From Archangium lansingense (GTDB lineage: Bacteria > Myxococcota > Myxococcia > Myxococcales > Myxococcaceae), in NCBI RefSeq assembly GCF_026626635.1, contig NZ_JAPNKA010000001.1, forward strand, positions 5,208,001 through 5,272,000: a DNA stretch of 64,000 nucleotides, read 5' to 3'. Position numbers and translations under genes: made by a program. The notes beneath the pieces are model-generated. The model ran no database searches. It saw nothing but the letters and a program-made list of their open reading frames with translations, and was not told the DNA's origin. Every line of letters begins with the position of its first letter. The stretch's first letter is position 1. Below are positions 19,882 through 28,468 of the stretch, piece after piece.

Positions 19882-19929
19882 CACGGGCCCGCGGCGCGGT
19901 ATCAAGAGCGCCTCACGCCGCGGGCCGTG
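19882..19929 (+). terminator. strong hairpin after the lipoprotein gene
   Basis: CACGGGCCCGCGGCG pairs with CGCCGCGGGCCGTG (one bulged base) across a 19-base loop, 2 bases after the stop codon. There is no T-run, so it may act as a factor-dependent or mRNA-stabilising end. Confidence 0.55.
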
Positions 19930-20016
19930 TGTCCCCCGTCCAATCTGTACGGGCTCGGTGAGGCCCTGCTCGTCGATTGTCTCTTTACCCGGGACCGTTG
20001 GTGACGGCCTCGGGGT

Positions 20017-20796
20017 TCATCGCCCCCGCAGCCGGAGGATCTCCTCGTAGGCCTCGCGGATCTCCTGGAAGCGGCGGGAGGCCTGCTCGACGGCGCCCTT
20101 GCCGAGGTTGGCGACGCGGTCCGGGTGGTGGGTGGCGGCGAGCTGGCGGAAGGCTCGCTTCACGTCCGCGTCGCTGGCCTCGGGGGTGAGGCCGAGCCGG
20201 GCGTAGTGAACCTGTCCATCGCCGAAGTGGCGCGCGGTGACGGAGCGGAACTCCTCCTCGGAGAGTCCGAGCCCCTGGGACACCCGGCGCAGGGTGTCCT
20301 GCTCGGCGCGGTGGAGGTTGCCATCCACGAGCGCGAGGCCGTAGAGCGCATCGAGCAGCAGCAGGCGCTCGGCGGTGGAGAGCTCGTCGCGGCAGGCGGC
20401 GGCGGCGTGCTCGAGGGAGGGGGGCCGGGCGATGTGCTCCTTGAGGTAGCGGCGGACGAGCCCGAGCGCTTCGGGGCCGTACTTGAGCCGGTCCTCGAAA
20501 TACTCGCGCACCACGCGCACCTCGTCGCGCACCACGTCTCCATCGGCGCGGGCCACCTCGATGAAGAGGGCGCACAGGTGGCGAGCAAAGTGGTCCTGGG
20601 CGGCGAGCTCCTGGGGGGAGCGGGTGTCGGGCTTGGGGAGGTTCTCCGGTGTTCCGGAGGGCAGGAGGTTCAGCTCGTCGACCAGATGGCCGACCACGAG
20701 CCCGGAGATGATGAGCAGGACGATGGCCAGAGGTCCGCCGATCAACAGACCTACTGCCAGTCCAAGCATCGCTCCGAGAACTTTTCCAGGCGCCAC
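20017..20796 (-). CDS. DjlA-like protein: membrane anchor, TerB domain, J-domain
   Basis: 259 residues. The N-terminus has a hydrophobic membrane anchor (LGAMLGLAVGLLIGGPLAIVLLI). The middle (FARHLCALFIEVARADGDV through ALVDGNLHRAEQD) has the acidic helical pattern of TerB-type domains. The last 65 residues are a J-domain with HYARLGLTPEASDADVKRAF and the essential HPD (HHPDRV), so it should stimulate DnaK ATPase. This order is that of DjlA, a membrane co-chaperone. The GTG start was chosen because it begins the hydrophobic anchor; upstream codons look non-coding and would overlap folD. It is divergent from folD with only 52 bases between starts. Confidence 0.85.
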   Translation of the reverse strand: MAPGKVLGAMLGLAVGLLIGGPLAIVLLIISGLVVGHLVDELNLLPSGTPENLPKPDTRSPQELAAQDHFARHLCALFIEVARADGDVVRDEVRVVREYFEDRLKYGPEALGLVRRYLKEHIARPPSLEHAAAACRDELSTAERLLLLDALYGLALVDGNLHRAEQDTLRRVSQGLGLSEEEFRSVTARHFGDGQVHYARLGLTPEASDADVKRAFRQLAATHHPDRVANLGKGAVEQASRRFQEIREAYEEILRLRGR

Positions 20797-20848
20797 GATC
20801 TCTTCACTCCCTTGCCGGGAGGGAGTTTCGCATAGAGTCCGCCGCGCT

Positions 20849-21694
20849 ATGGCCCAGTTGATCGACGGAAAAGCGGTGGCGGCGCGGGTGAGGGCGGAGG
20901 TGAAGGCGGAAGTGGAGAAGCTCAAGGCCGAGCGTGGCCTGGTGCCGGGACTGACAGTGGTCCGGGTGGGAGAGGATCCCGCCTCGAAGATCTACGTCAC
21001 CGGCAAGAAGAAGGCGGCGGAGGAGGTGGGCTTCAACTCCTGGGAGCTGCACCCGGACGACAAGATTACCCAGGACGAGCTGCTGTCGCTGGTGGACAAG
21101 CTGAACAAGGATCCAGCGGTGCACGGCATCCTGGTGCAGTTGCCGCTGCCGAAGCACATCGATGCGGAGCGGATCATCTCGGCGGTGAAGCCGGAGAAGG
21201 ACGTGGACGGCTTCCACCCGATGAACGCGGGTCTGCTGTCGGTGGGCAAGCCGGCGCCGCGGCCGTGCACTCCGTTTGGGGTGATGCGGTTGTTGCAGGA
21301 GGTGGGGTGCGACCCGTCCGGCAAGCGGGCGGTGGTGGTGGGGCGCAGCAACATCGTGGGCAAGCCGATGGCGATGATGCTGCTGGCGGCGGACGCCACG
21401 GTGACGATGTGTCACCGCAAGAGCAACCTGGCCGCCGAGGTGGCCAACGCGGACATCCTGGTGGCCGCGGTGGGCGTGCCGGAGTTGATCAAGGGCGAGT
21501 GGATCAAGCCCGGGGCGGTGGTGATCGACGTCGGCATGAACCGGATGCCGGATGGGAAGCTCAAGGGAGACGTGGAGTTCGACAAGGCGAAGGAGCGGGC
21601 CTCGTTCATCACGCCGGTGCCGGGCGGAGTAGGGCCGATGACCATCGCCATGCTGATGCGTAACACGCTGGAAGCGGCGAAGGCCGCGAAGTAG
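20849..21694 (+). CDS. folD: methylenetetrahydrofolate dehydrogenase / cyclohydrolase
   Basis: Interconverts 5,10-methylene-, methenyl- and 10-formyl-tetrahydrofolate, using NADP. The 281-residue length is standard. Visible are GLTVVRVGEDPASKIYVTGKKK with the catalytic Tyr and Lys, GILVQLPLPKHID, DVDGFHPMNAG, PCTPFGVM, the Rossmann GRSNIVGKPMA and the final TPVPGGVGPMT. All active-site residues are in place. The ATG was chosen because it gives the usual MAQLIDGKAVA start. Its product links to the glycine cleavage genes and metF found later in the window. Confidence 0.95.
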   Translation: MAQLIDGKAVAARVRAEVKAEVEKLKAERGLVPGLTVVRVGEDPASKIYVTGKKKAAEEVGFNSWELHPDDKITQDELLSLVDKLNKDPAVHGILVQLPLPKHIDAERIISAVKPEKDVDGFHPMNAGLLSVGKPAPRPCTPFGVMRLLQEVGCDPSGKRAVVVGRSNIVGKPMAMMLLAADATVTMCHRKSNLAAEVANADILVAAVGVPELIKGEWIKPGAVVIDVGMNRMPDGKLKGDVEFDKAKERASFITPVPGGVGPMTIAMLMRNTLEAAKAAK

Positions 21695-21723
21695 CGCTCC
21701 TGGCGGGTGCGGCGGTCGTCTAT

Positions 21724-22224
21724 ATGGTCAATCGCCTTACTTCGAAGCAGAAGCCGGCCCCTGCCGGTCCTCTCGTGAGGCAGACCCTCGAGAAGCTGCG
21801 GGCCCGCCCGCTGCCTCCCGAGCTGGTGGTGCCCACGCCTCGCCCCGATGTCTGGGGCGAGAAGGGCTATCTCTCGCAGCCTCGCTACCAGGCCCTCTAC
21901 AAGCCGCTCCTGCTGGAGGGGTATGCGACCTGGGGGCTCGTCTACCAGTACGAGTCCATCCACGATGGGGAAGGGCCGGACACCGTGGCCAGCTATGCGT
22001 GGCTGGACGATCGGGGCGAGCTCCAGACGCGTCCGCTGAAGGAGATCTATGACGGGATGCATGCCGCCCTCAGTCAGGGACTGGGCGACATCATCCTCGA
22101 CATGGACGCGCGCCTGGAGGCCGACAAGGTCATCCTCATCCTGCACGACCTGACCTCGGGAGAGCACATCCTCTACGAGGCTCTCCATGCCGCTCCCGTG
22201 AGCGGGGGCACGAAGGACACGTGA
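21724..22224 (+). CDS. hypothetical protein upstream of an ADP-ribosylglycohydrolase
   Basis: 166 residues, no signal peptide or membrane part. Family not recognised. The N-terminal 50 residues are basic and proline-rich; the rest looks like a compact alpha/beta domain (GYATWGLVYQYESIHDGEGP, DKVILILHDLTSGEHILYEAL). Three bases separate its stop from the next start, so it is cotranscribed with the ADP-ribosylglycohydrolase gene and might be its partner. Composition is typical of the genome. Confidence 0.65.
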   Translation: MVNRLTSKQKPAPAGPLVRQTLEKLRARPLPPELVVPTPRPDVWGEKGYLSQPRYQALYKPLLLEGYATWGLVYQYESIHDGEGPDTVASYAWLDDRGELQTRPLKEIYDGMHAALSQGLGDIILDMDARLEADKVILILHDLTSGEHILYEALHAAPVSGGTKDT

Positions 22225-22227
22225 ACC

Positions 22228-23160
22228 ATGCCGACGCGCCAGGAGCGGATCGAAGGGGGCCTCTACGGCCTGCTCATCGGGGACGCACTCGGGGTGCCGT
22301 ATGAGTTCCACCCGCCCGCGCAGATTCCCGAGCTGGCGCTGATCGAATTCGAGCCGCCCCCTGGTTTCTTGCGAGCGCATAACGGCGTGCCTCCGGGCAC
22401 GTGGTCCGACGATGGCTCGCATGCGCTGTGCCTGCTGGCCTCGCTGCTGTACCAGGGGACGTTGGAGATCGAGGACCTGGGGCGGCGGCTCGTGAACTGG
22501 TACGAGCTTGGGTACATGGCGGTGGAGTACGAAGTGTTCGACGTGGGCGTCCAGACGCGGGAGGCCCTGGCGAACGTGCGTGCGGGAGTCCCCGCGGCGC
22601 AGGCGGGCCCGAGCGGCGAGCGGGAGAACGGGAACGGCTCGTTGATGCGGGTGTTGCCGCTGGCGCTCTGGCACCAGGGGGACGACGCGGCGCTGGCGCG
22701 AGACGCGATGCTCCAGTCGAGGGTGACGCACGGGCACATGCGATCGCAGGTGTGCTGCGCGCTCTATTGCCTCTGGGCGAGGCGGACGCTGGAGGGCTCC
22801 GCGAATGCGTGGGCGGACGCGGTGGCCACCTTCCGTGCGCTCTACCCCGAGGGCATGGAAGAGCGAAACGAGCTGGAATGGTCGGTGCGGCCGGACTCTC
22901 CGGACACGGGGCGGGGGAGCGGGTACGTGGTGGACTGCCTGCGCTCGGCGAGGGACTGTGTCGCGGTGGGGCCCTACGAGCGCGTGGTGAAGGCGGCGAT
23001 CGCGCTCGGGCACGACACGGACACGACGGCGGCGGTGGCGGGCGGTATCGCGGGGCTCCGGGACGGCATCCAGGCCATCCCCGAGCGCTGGAGGCGCGCG
23101 CTGCGCGGCCAGGAGTTGGTGCAGCCGATGCTGGCGCAGCTGCTCGCACGCCAGGCGTGA
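22228..23160 (+). CDS. ADP-ribosylglycohydrolase family protein (DraG-like)
   Basis: 310 residues of the DraG/ARH family, which removes ADP-ribose from proteins or hydrolyses related compounds, using two magnesium ions. Diagnostic motifs are LLIGDALGVPYEFHPP at the N-terminus, TWSDDGSHALCL, NGNGSLMRVLPLAL, HGHMRSQVC and GHDTDTTAAVAGGIAG near the C-terminus; the aspartates that bind metal are all present. The substrate is unknown. No matching ADP-ribosyltransferase gene is visible nearby. It is the second gene of a two-gene unit and ends at a bidirectional terminator. Confidence 0.88.
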   Translation: MPTRQERIEGGLYGLLIGDALGVPYEFHPPAQIPELALIEFEPPPGFLRAHNGVPPGTWSDDGSHALCLLASLLYQGTLEIEDLGRRLVNWYELGYMAVEYEVFDVGVQTREALANVRAGVPAAQAGPSGERENGNGSLMRVLPLALWHQGDDAALARDAMLQSRVTHGHMRSQVCCALYCLWARRTLEGSANAWADAVATFRALYPEGMEERNELEWSVRPDSPDTGRGSGYVVDCLRSARDCVAVGPYERVVKAAIALGHDTDTTAAVAGGIAGLRDGIQAIPERWRRALRGQELVQPMLAQLLARQA

Positions 23161-23169
23161 AAAAGAAGA

Positions 23170-23192
23170 AGGTCCGGTACCAGGCCGGACCT
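23170..23192. terminator. bidirectional terminator between convergent genes
   Basis: AGGTCCGG pairs with CCGGACCT around a 7-base loop. An A-rich run lies before it and pyrimidine-rich sequence after it, and it sits between the ends of the ADP-ribosylglycohydrolase and TonB receptor genes. Confidence 0.7.
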
Positions 23193-23208
23193 CCTTCTCT
23201 CTCCTTCG

Positions 23209-25422
23209 CTAGAAGAAGAAGCTCACGGTCGCCTGGGCGTTGAAGGGCGCGCCAGGGGTGAAGTGCAGGTCTTCACACCCCTCGAAGGCGTCCGTTTCGC
23301 CCGAGGGCCGGGTGCCTGCGGGGCAAGCCTCGGGGCCGGTCTCGGATTTCAGCCGCGAGACGTTGGCGAACTGGGCCTCGCGCCAGTGGGTATTGAGCAG
23401 GTTCTGCACGCTCAGGTTGACCTCGTAGAAGGAGCCCCGGTAGCCCAGCGTCGCGTCCACGCGGGTGAAGCCCTCGGCGGTGATGAAGCGGTCCTCGGTG
23501 GCCGGGCGGTCGCCCAGGTGCAGCACGCCGAGCCGCCCGTAGAAGCCGCTCGGGTGCCGCGCGGACACGCCTCCAGAGAGGATGAGGGTCGGCGCGAGCG
23601 CCACCGCGTCACCGTTGCCGGCGTTCTCCACGTAGGTGGCGCGCGTGAGGGTGAGGTCCGCGTCCGCGAAGAGCCAGGGGAGCACTTTGAGCCGAGCCTC
23701 GGCCTCCACGCCCTCGCGCCGGGTGGCGCCGCGCGCCTCGGTGGTGCCCTCGTCACCCACCCAGACGAGCTCGCTGTCCAGGTCGAGCCGGAACACCGAG
23801 CCCGCCAGGTCCAGCCGGTCGAACAGCCGCGTACGGGCGCCGAGCTCGTACCCCCGCGCACGCGTCAGCGGCGTCACCGGATCCGTCAGGCGCACCACGC
23901 CGCGGGCATCGTTGGAGTGAAAGCCGTGGCCGTAGTTGACGTACACGTCGGTGTCGGGGAGCGGGGTGAAGACGAGGCTCGCCTTGGGAGAGACGCGCGC
24001 GGCCTGTTCCACCCCCGAGGTCTGCGTGCCGGTCGTGGTCTGGTCCTCGAGATGGTCCTCCACGTCGAAGCCGAAGGAGTCCGCGCGCAGGCCGAGCACC
24101 GCGCGCAGCCAGGGCGTGAAGGTGATGTCCTCCTGGGCGTACAGCCCGAGGCTTCCCTCGCGGACGCTGGCGTCCACCACGGTCTCCAGCCGCTCGCGTG
24201 CCCTGTCATAGCTCAGCCCGTTCTCGATGCTGTCGCTGCGCAGCTGCGTGCCGAGCGTGGTGTCGAAGGTGATGCCACCCAACTTGCGCCGGAAGCGGTA
24301 GGAGGCATTGAAGCCGAGCAGCGTGCGCTGGTCGTTCTGCTCGATCATGTCTCCGTTCACCGGATCCCTGCTGAAGAAGGTGAAGTCGGAATACAGGCTG
24401 AGCCGGTACTGCACGGCGTACGCCATGACGTTCACCTCGCCGTCGTCGCCGACGAGGGTTCGCCAGGTGGCGTAGGCGCTGTGGCGCTGCGAGTTGCCGC
24501 CCTCGGAGTCGTTCAACGTGCCGAAGCGGTCCAGCCTGCCGGCGTTCACCTCGCGCAGGGGAATCTGGCCACTCGCGTTCCAGCCGCTCCCGTAGGAGGT
24601 GAGCGTCAGCGCGAGCGTGGAGGTGTCGGAGAGCTGGCGCGTCACCTTCGTGAAGAGGCTGTAGCGCTGCAGCTTCTCGGGGTTGAGGAAGGGGCCGTTG
24701 GTTCCGTACACCTGCCCAGCCACCACGGGGCTCCAGCCCTCCACGTCCGGGGCGGCGACGAACAGCCCGCGCCAGGTGTTGAACGAGCCGCCACCGAGGG
24801 TGAGCTGGCTCGTCTCGAAGTCGCGGCGTGTCACCAGGTTCACCGCGCCCGCGGTGGCGAAGTCCCCGTCCTGCGCGAAGTAGGGGCCCTTGCGCACTTC
24901 CACGCGCTCGATGAGCTCGGGGATGACCCAGTTGAGATCCGCGTAGCCCTGGCCGTGCCCGTGGCTCACCATGTTGACGGGAACGCCGTCCACGGAGAGG
25001 GCCACGTCCGTGCCGTGGTCCGCGTCGAAGCCGCGCAGGAAGTACTGGTTGGCCTTACCGCCGCCCGCGTGCTGCACGACGTAGAAGCCGGGCACCACCT
25101 GGAGGATGTCCGCCGGGCGCGGGTGGGGGCGCAGCAGGAAGTCCTGGTCCCGCACCGTGGAGGACGAGGCCGCCGTGAAGGGCCGCCGCGCCGTCACCGT
25201 GGTCTGCATGCGCGAGGGCTCCTCCGGGGGCCGCACAGCGATGGCCTCTGGTTCGGGAGCGGGAGCAGGAGCCGGGGGAGGGACGGGCTCCACGGGGGCG
25301 GTGGGCTCAGCCGGAGTGGAGAGCACGGGCGCGTCGGAGGGAACGGGCTCCTGGGCAAGCGAGGGAGCAGCGGACACAACTGTAGCGATCACGGCCAGCG
25401 GGGCCGCGCGAGAAGACAGCAT
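23209..25422 (-). CDS. TonB-dependent outer membrane receptor
   Basis: 737 residues with a signal peptide ending near ALAQ (residue 24), then a long proline/alanine-rich linker (PVPPPAPAPAPEPEAIA). A TonB plug follows (about 75-190: RPADILQVVPGFYVVQHAGGG, FLRGFDADHGTDVALSVDG, RVEVRKGPYFAQDGDFATAG) and then a 22-strand-type beta-barrel that ends in FNAQATVSFFF, with the terminal Phe of outer membrane proteins. The ligand is unknown. A loop in the plug carries VSHGHGQGY and the upstream neighbour is a His-rich protein, hinting at a metal or metal complex. The gene for that neighbour lies 67 bases upstream and is probably cotranscribed. Confidence 0.92.
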   Translation of the reverse strand: MLSSRAAPLAVIATVVSAAPSLAQEPVPSDAPVLSTPAEPTAPVEPVPPPAPAPAPEPEAIAVRPPEEPSRMQTTVTARRPFTAASSSTVRDQDFLLRPHPRPADILQVVPGFYVVQHAGGGKANQYFLRGFDADHGTDVALSVDGVPVNMVSHGHGQGYADLNWVIPELIERVEVRKGPYFAQDGDFATAGAVNLVTRRDFETSQLTLGGGSFNTWRGLFVAAPDVEGWSPVVAGQVYGTNGPFLNPEKLQRYSLFTKVTRQLSDTSTLALTLTSYGSGWNASGQIPLREVNAGRLDRFGTLNDSEGGNSQRHSAYATWRTLVGDDGEVNVMAYAVQYRLSLYSDFTFFSRDPVNGDMIEQNDQRTLLGFNASYRFRRKLGGITFDTTLGTQLRSDSIENGLSYDRARERLETVVDASVREGSLGLYAQEDITFTPWLRAVLGLRADSFGFDVEDHLEDQTTTGTQTSGVEQAARVSPKASLVFTPLPDTDVYVNYGHGFHSNDARGVVRLTDPVTPLTRARGYELGARTRLFDRLDLAGSVFRLDLDSELVWVGDEGTTEARGATRREGVEAEARLKVLPWLFADADLTLTRATYVENAGNGDAVALAPTLILSGGVSARHPSGFYGRLGVLHLGDRPATEDRFITAEGFTRVDATLGYRGSFYEVNLSVQNLLNTHWREAQFANVSRLKSETGPEACPAGTRPSGETDAFEGCEDLHFTPGAPFNAQATVSFFF

Positions 25423-25489
25423 GGAAGAACGACCTCAATGCGAAAGGAAGGAACGAAGGAGACAGACCGGCGTGGAACGTCGGTGTCTC

Positions 25490-25921
25490 CTACGGGGCCT
25501 GAGGCATCGCGGTCGGGCGGAGCGGCTCCCCCGGCTGGGCGCGCTCCTGTCCCAGGTTCTGGGTGCCGACGTTGACCCAGAACACCAGGAAGGGGGGCAG
25601 GGCGAGCGAGGGCAGCGCCACCGCCTGGAGGTGCTCGACACTGCCGGCCCCGTGTGTATGGCCGGCCGGCTTGTCCGGGTGCTCCTCGTGGTGGCCCGCC
25701 GGGCCATGCGAGTGGGGCTTGCTCTCGTCGTGCGGGGCGGGAGGCTCGGGTGCTTCAGCCCGCTGGTGGGAGACCCAGACCTGGGCGGCGGGCGCCTCGG
25801 AGGAGGGGAGCGCACCGCCGTGCCCGTAGATGGCGTGGAGCACCGGCGCGAAGGCGAGGCCGTACACGGCCACCCATAGGCCGAGCCAGCCAAGATCGCG
25901 GCGGTCCTCCCTCGTCAACAA
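25490..25921 (-). CDS. membrane-anchored His-rich protein beside the TonB receptor
   Basis: About 143 residues. A hydrophobic segment (LGWLGLWVAVYGLAFAPVLHAIYG) near the N-terminus acts as signal or anchor. A linker dense in His, Pro and Glu follows (HDESKPHSHGPAGHHEEHP, GHTHGAG), then a second hydrophobic stretch (VALPSLALPPFLVFWVNV). The His cluster looks suited to metal binding. The family is not recognised; small His-rich membrane proteins occur beside metal transport genes. The TTG start was chosen because GAAGAGGAG precedes it; upstream in-frame ATG and GTG codons would add 20-36 residues of unlikely sequence, so the start is uncertain. Probably cotranscribed with the receptor. Confidence 0.6.
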   Translation of the reverse strand: MLTREDRRDLGWLGLWVAVYGLAFAPVLHAIYGHGGALPSSEAPAAQVWVSHQRAEAPEPPAPHDESKPHSHGPAGHHEEHPDKPAGHTHGAGSVEHLQAVALPSLALPPFLVFWVNVGTQNLGQERAQPGEPLRPTAMPQAP

Positions 25922-26047
25922 AACCGGGTGCTCCTCTTCGGGGCAGGAAAGTCCGCCTCTCCAAGCCACGAACGGACCGCTTTTGCAAGCGCGACCCGGT
26001 TGCGCGCGGGCCCAGTGCGTGGAGTGCACCGGGCCTGGCGGCTTTCA

Positions 26048-26935
26048 CTACGCGCGCAGGAAGTCCCGTACGAGCTGGCTGACCTCTCGCGGCTTCTCCA
26101 GGGCGATCCAGTGGGTCGCGTCGGGGATGCGGTGGATGGTCAGGTTGGGCACGAGATCCTTCAGGCCCCGTTGCCCGTCCGGCAGCAGATAGGTGTCCTG
26201 CTCGCCGTGGATGAGGAGCACGGGCGTGTTCACGTGGTACTGCTCCGGCTTGAGCCCCTCCAGGAGGTTGCTGCCGCCCGGGTGGCCCTCTCCGTCCGGC
26301 GGACCCATCTTCGCCGCGCGGTAGTAGTTGAGCGCGCAGGTGATGGTGTTGGGCTGCCTCCACGCGGCGATCCACTCGGAGGTGTCCTCCTCGGACAGGA
26401 TGGCGCCGTGGGCCCGCGCGTCATTGAAGACGGCCTGCTTGGGCCACGCGAAGTCGTCGCCCATGATCTGCGGCTCGGCCTGCGGCGAGCGGAAGACGAG
26501 CATGTACTGGGCCGCCAGCTGCTGGCGGGGGTTCTCGCGCAGCTCGCGATCGAACAGGGCGGGGTGCGTGATGTTGAGGGTGACGAACCGGTGCACCATG
26601 TCCGGGTGGTGCAGCAGGAAGCTCCAGCCCACCAGCGCGCCCCAGTCCTGGCACACGATGGACACCTTCCTGTACCCCAGGTGGTGGATCAGCGAGCGGA
26701 TGTCCTCCACGAGGTGCCGGATGTGGTACGACTCGATCTCCGCTGGCTTGGAGCTCAAGTTGTAGCCACGCATGTCCATGGCGATCACTCGGTGATCCCT
26801 GCCCAGCTCATTGAGCTGCTTCTTCCAGACGCCCCAGTACTCGGGGAACCCGTGGATGAAGAGGATCGGATCGCCCGCACCGTGGGTGACGTAGTGCAGG
26901 TTGATTCCATTGATGTCTGCGTAGTGGTGCTGCAA
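26048..26935 (-). CDS. alpha/beta hydrolase, epoxide hydrolase-like
   Basis: 295 residues, cytoplasmic. Active-site elements are HGFPEYWGVWKK (oxyanion loop, HGFP type), the nucleophile elbow VCQDWGALVGW with an aspartate instead of serine, the lid motif CALNYYRAAK with tyrosines, the acid in LLIHGEQDTYL, and the histidine in IPDATHWIALEKP. An aspartate nucleophile with lid tyrosines fits soluble epoxide hydrolases; haloacetate or haloalkane dehalogenases share the nucleophile but lack this lid tyrosine pattern. The substrate is unknown. It stands alone; 26936-27077 upstream holds nothing that I recognise. Confidence 0.85.
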   Translation of the reverse strand: MQHHYADINGINLHYVTHGAGDPILFIHGFPEYWGVWKKQLNELGRDHRVIAMDMRGYNLSSKPAEIESYHIRHLVEDIRSLIHHLGYRKVSIVCQDWGALVGWSFLLHHPDMVHRFVTLNITHPALFDRELRENPRQQLAAQYMLVFRSPQAEPQIMGDDFAWPKQAVFNDARAHGAILSEEDTSEWIAAWRQPNTITCALNYYRAAKMGPPDGEGHPGGSNLLEGLKPEQYHVNTPVLLIHGEQDTYLLPDGQRGLKDLVPNLTIHRIPDATHWIALEKPREVSQLVRDFLRA

Positions 26936-27077
26936 GGACCGGCTCCCGTTGGGCTGTGCGGCTGCGGCGACAGAATAGAGCCGCCAACCCGGGAGTGAAA
27001 GTCCGCCGTCACGGGATTACCCGCCTCGTCCTGGGGATCTCAGACAGAGCGGGTCTGCGCTTTCAGAGAATCCTTGA

Positions 27078-27491
27078 TCAAGTGAAGTGCTGACGCACCT
27101 CGGGCATGCTGAGGACCCAGAGCATCCACAGGGCGAAGGGAAAGCCCACGAAGCAGACGGGTGTCGGCGTGATGACCGCGGTGGCCGCTCCCACCACCAC
27201 CAGGCCCCACCGGCGCAGGCTGAATGCGCTCCACGCTCCTATGATGGTCAGAGACCCGGCGACGATGGATCCGATCACCTTCAGCGGGGCCTCCCACTCC
27301 GTCTGCCCTCGCAGGGAGGTGGCGAAATCCGCCGGCGCGGGCAGCCAGCCCTGCAGCACGGCCGCCATCACCAGGGCGTAGGCAATGTTGATGATGCCCA
27401 CGTTCACCAGCATGAACGCAGGTGGGCGCAACCGCCGCAGTGCCGGCCAACGCGGATCCGTCCGCGGGACATTCAGTCCAGGTCCACTCAT
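27078..27491 (-). CDS. small integral membrane protein downstream of metF
   Basis: 137 residues with three or four membrane helices (FMLVNVGIINIAYALVMAAV, VIGSIVAGSLTIIGAWSAF, GLVVVGAATAVITPTPVCF, FALWMLWVLSM) and a short cytoplasmic N-terminus. Family not recognised. Its ATG overlaps the metF stop (ATGA), so it is translated with metF, although nothing suggests a metabolic link. A longer frame that runs back through metF is a shadow. Confidence 0.75.
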   Translation of the reverse strand: MSGPGLNVPRTDPRWPALRRLRPPAFMLVNVGIINIAYALVMAAVLQGWLPAPADFATSLRGQTEWEAPLKVIGSIVAGSLTIIGAWSAFSLRRWGLVVVGAATAVITPTPVCFVGFPFALWMLWVLSMPEVRQHFT

Positions 27492-28360
27492 GTACGGGCC
27501 CTCAGAGCGCTCACGATCATCCGCGTCGCCGGAGATTTGTTGAGCGTGTAGAAATGGATGCCCGGCACGCCGCGCGACAGCAGCTCCATGCACTGCACCG
27601 TGGCGTGCGCCACGCCGAGCTGCACCAGCGCCTCCGGCTGGTCCTTCACCCGCTCGAGCTGGAGCCCCAGGCGCATGGGCACGGTGGCCCCGCACATGCG
27701 GGTGAAGCGCTGCACCTGCTCGTAGTTGGTGATGGGCATGATTCCCGGGACGATGGGGACGTTGATGCCGACGCGGCGCGCTCGCTCGACGAAGTCGAAG
27801 TAGAAGGCGTTGTCGAAGAAGAGCTGGGTGATGACGAAGTCCAGGCCCGCGTCCACCTTCTCCTTCAAATGACGCAGGTCGTCGTCGCGCGAGGCTGTCT
27901 CCACGTGGCCCTCCGGATAGCACGCCCCGCCTACGCAGAAGTTGAAATCCTCCTCCCGGATGAAGCGCACCAACTCGGAGGCATGACGGAAACCTCCTTC
28001 CACGGGCTCGAAGGTCGTCTGCCCCTGGGGTGGATCCCCCCGCAGCGCCAGCACGTTCTCCACCTTCGCGTCCGCCAGCCGCCGCAGGACCTCGCGCAGC
28101 TCGCCTCGCGTGTGGCCCACACAGGTGAGGTGGGCCATGGCCTCGATGCCCGTCTGCTGCTTGATGCGGGTGACGAGCTCCACCGTCCTGTCCCGGGTGC
28201 TGCCGCCCGCGCCGTAGGTGACGGACACGAAGCCCGGCTCCAGCAGGGCCAGATCCTCCAGCGTCCTGAGCAGGTTGGCCGTCCCCTCGTCCGTCTTGGG
28301 CGGGAAGAACTCGAAGGAGAAGCACGGGTTGGATGGATTCAAACGATTACGAATCTTCAT
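27488..28360 (-). CDS. metF: 5,10-methylenetetrahydrofolate reductase
   Basis: Makes 5-methyltetrahydrofolate, the methyl donor for methionine synthase. The 290-residue length equals that of bacterial MetF. Motifs are FSFEFFPPKTDEG with the catalytic glutamate, VSVTYGAGGSTRDRT, AHLTCVGHTR, ENVLALRGDPP, DFVITQLFFDN, PIVPGIMPITNY and the final PGIHFYTLNKS. All FAD and folate contacts expected from the family are seen. It is divergent from the gcvTHP operon 108 bases away, so the two one-carbon units may share control sequences. Confidence 0.95.
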   Translation of the reverse strand: MKIRNRLNPSNPCFSFEFFPPKTDEGTANLLRTLEDLALLEPGFVSVTYGAGGSTRDRTVELVTRIKQQTGIEAMAHLTCVGHTRGELREVLRRLADAKVENVLALRGDPPQGQTTFEPVEGGFRHASELVRFIREEDFNFCVGGACYPEGHVETASRDDDLRHLKEKVDAGLDFVITQLFFDNAFYFDFVERARRVGINVPIVPGIMPITNYEQVQRFTRMCGATVPMRLGLQLERVKDQPEALVQLGVAHATVQCMELLSRGVPGIHFYTLNKSPATRMIVSALRART

Positions 28361-28403
28361 GACGCGAGCAGTCTAGAACGCTTCAGTGGGGTTCCCGAGA
28401 GCC

Positions 28404-28445
28404 TTGATTGAGGGAGGTGCGCGGTTATAGTCCGCGCCGTTTTTT
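28404..28445 (+). promoter_or_regulatory. sigma-70-like promoter of gcvTHP, with -10 inside a hairpin
   Basis: TTGATT (28404-28409) and TATAGT (28426-28431) are spaced by 16 bases, good matches to -35 and -10 elements. The -10 lies in the loop of a GCGCGG/CCGCGC stem (28419-28437) followed by six T residues (28440-28445). That arrangement could also be read as an intrinsic terminator or attenuator. The gcvT start is 24 bases further on with GGAGAGAAG as ribosome site. Confidence 0.5.
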
Positions 28446-28468
28446 CACCCCCCTCAGGAGAGAAGAAC

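Noticed and set aside
28361..28468. Glycine riboswitch before gcvT
   Set aside because: The leader is short and lacks the conserved aptamer motifs.
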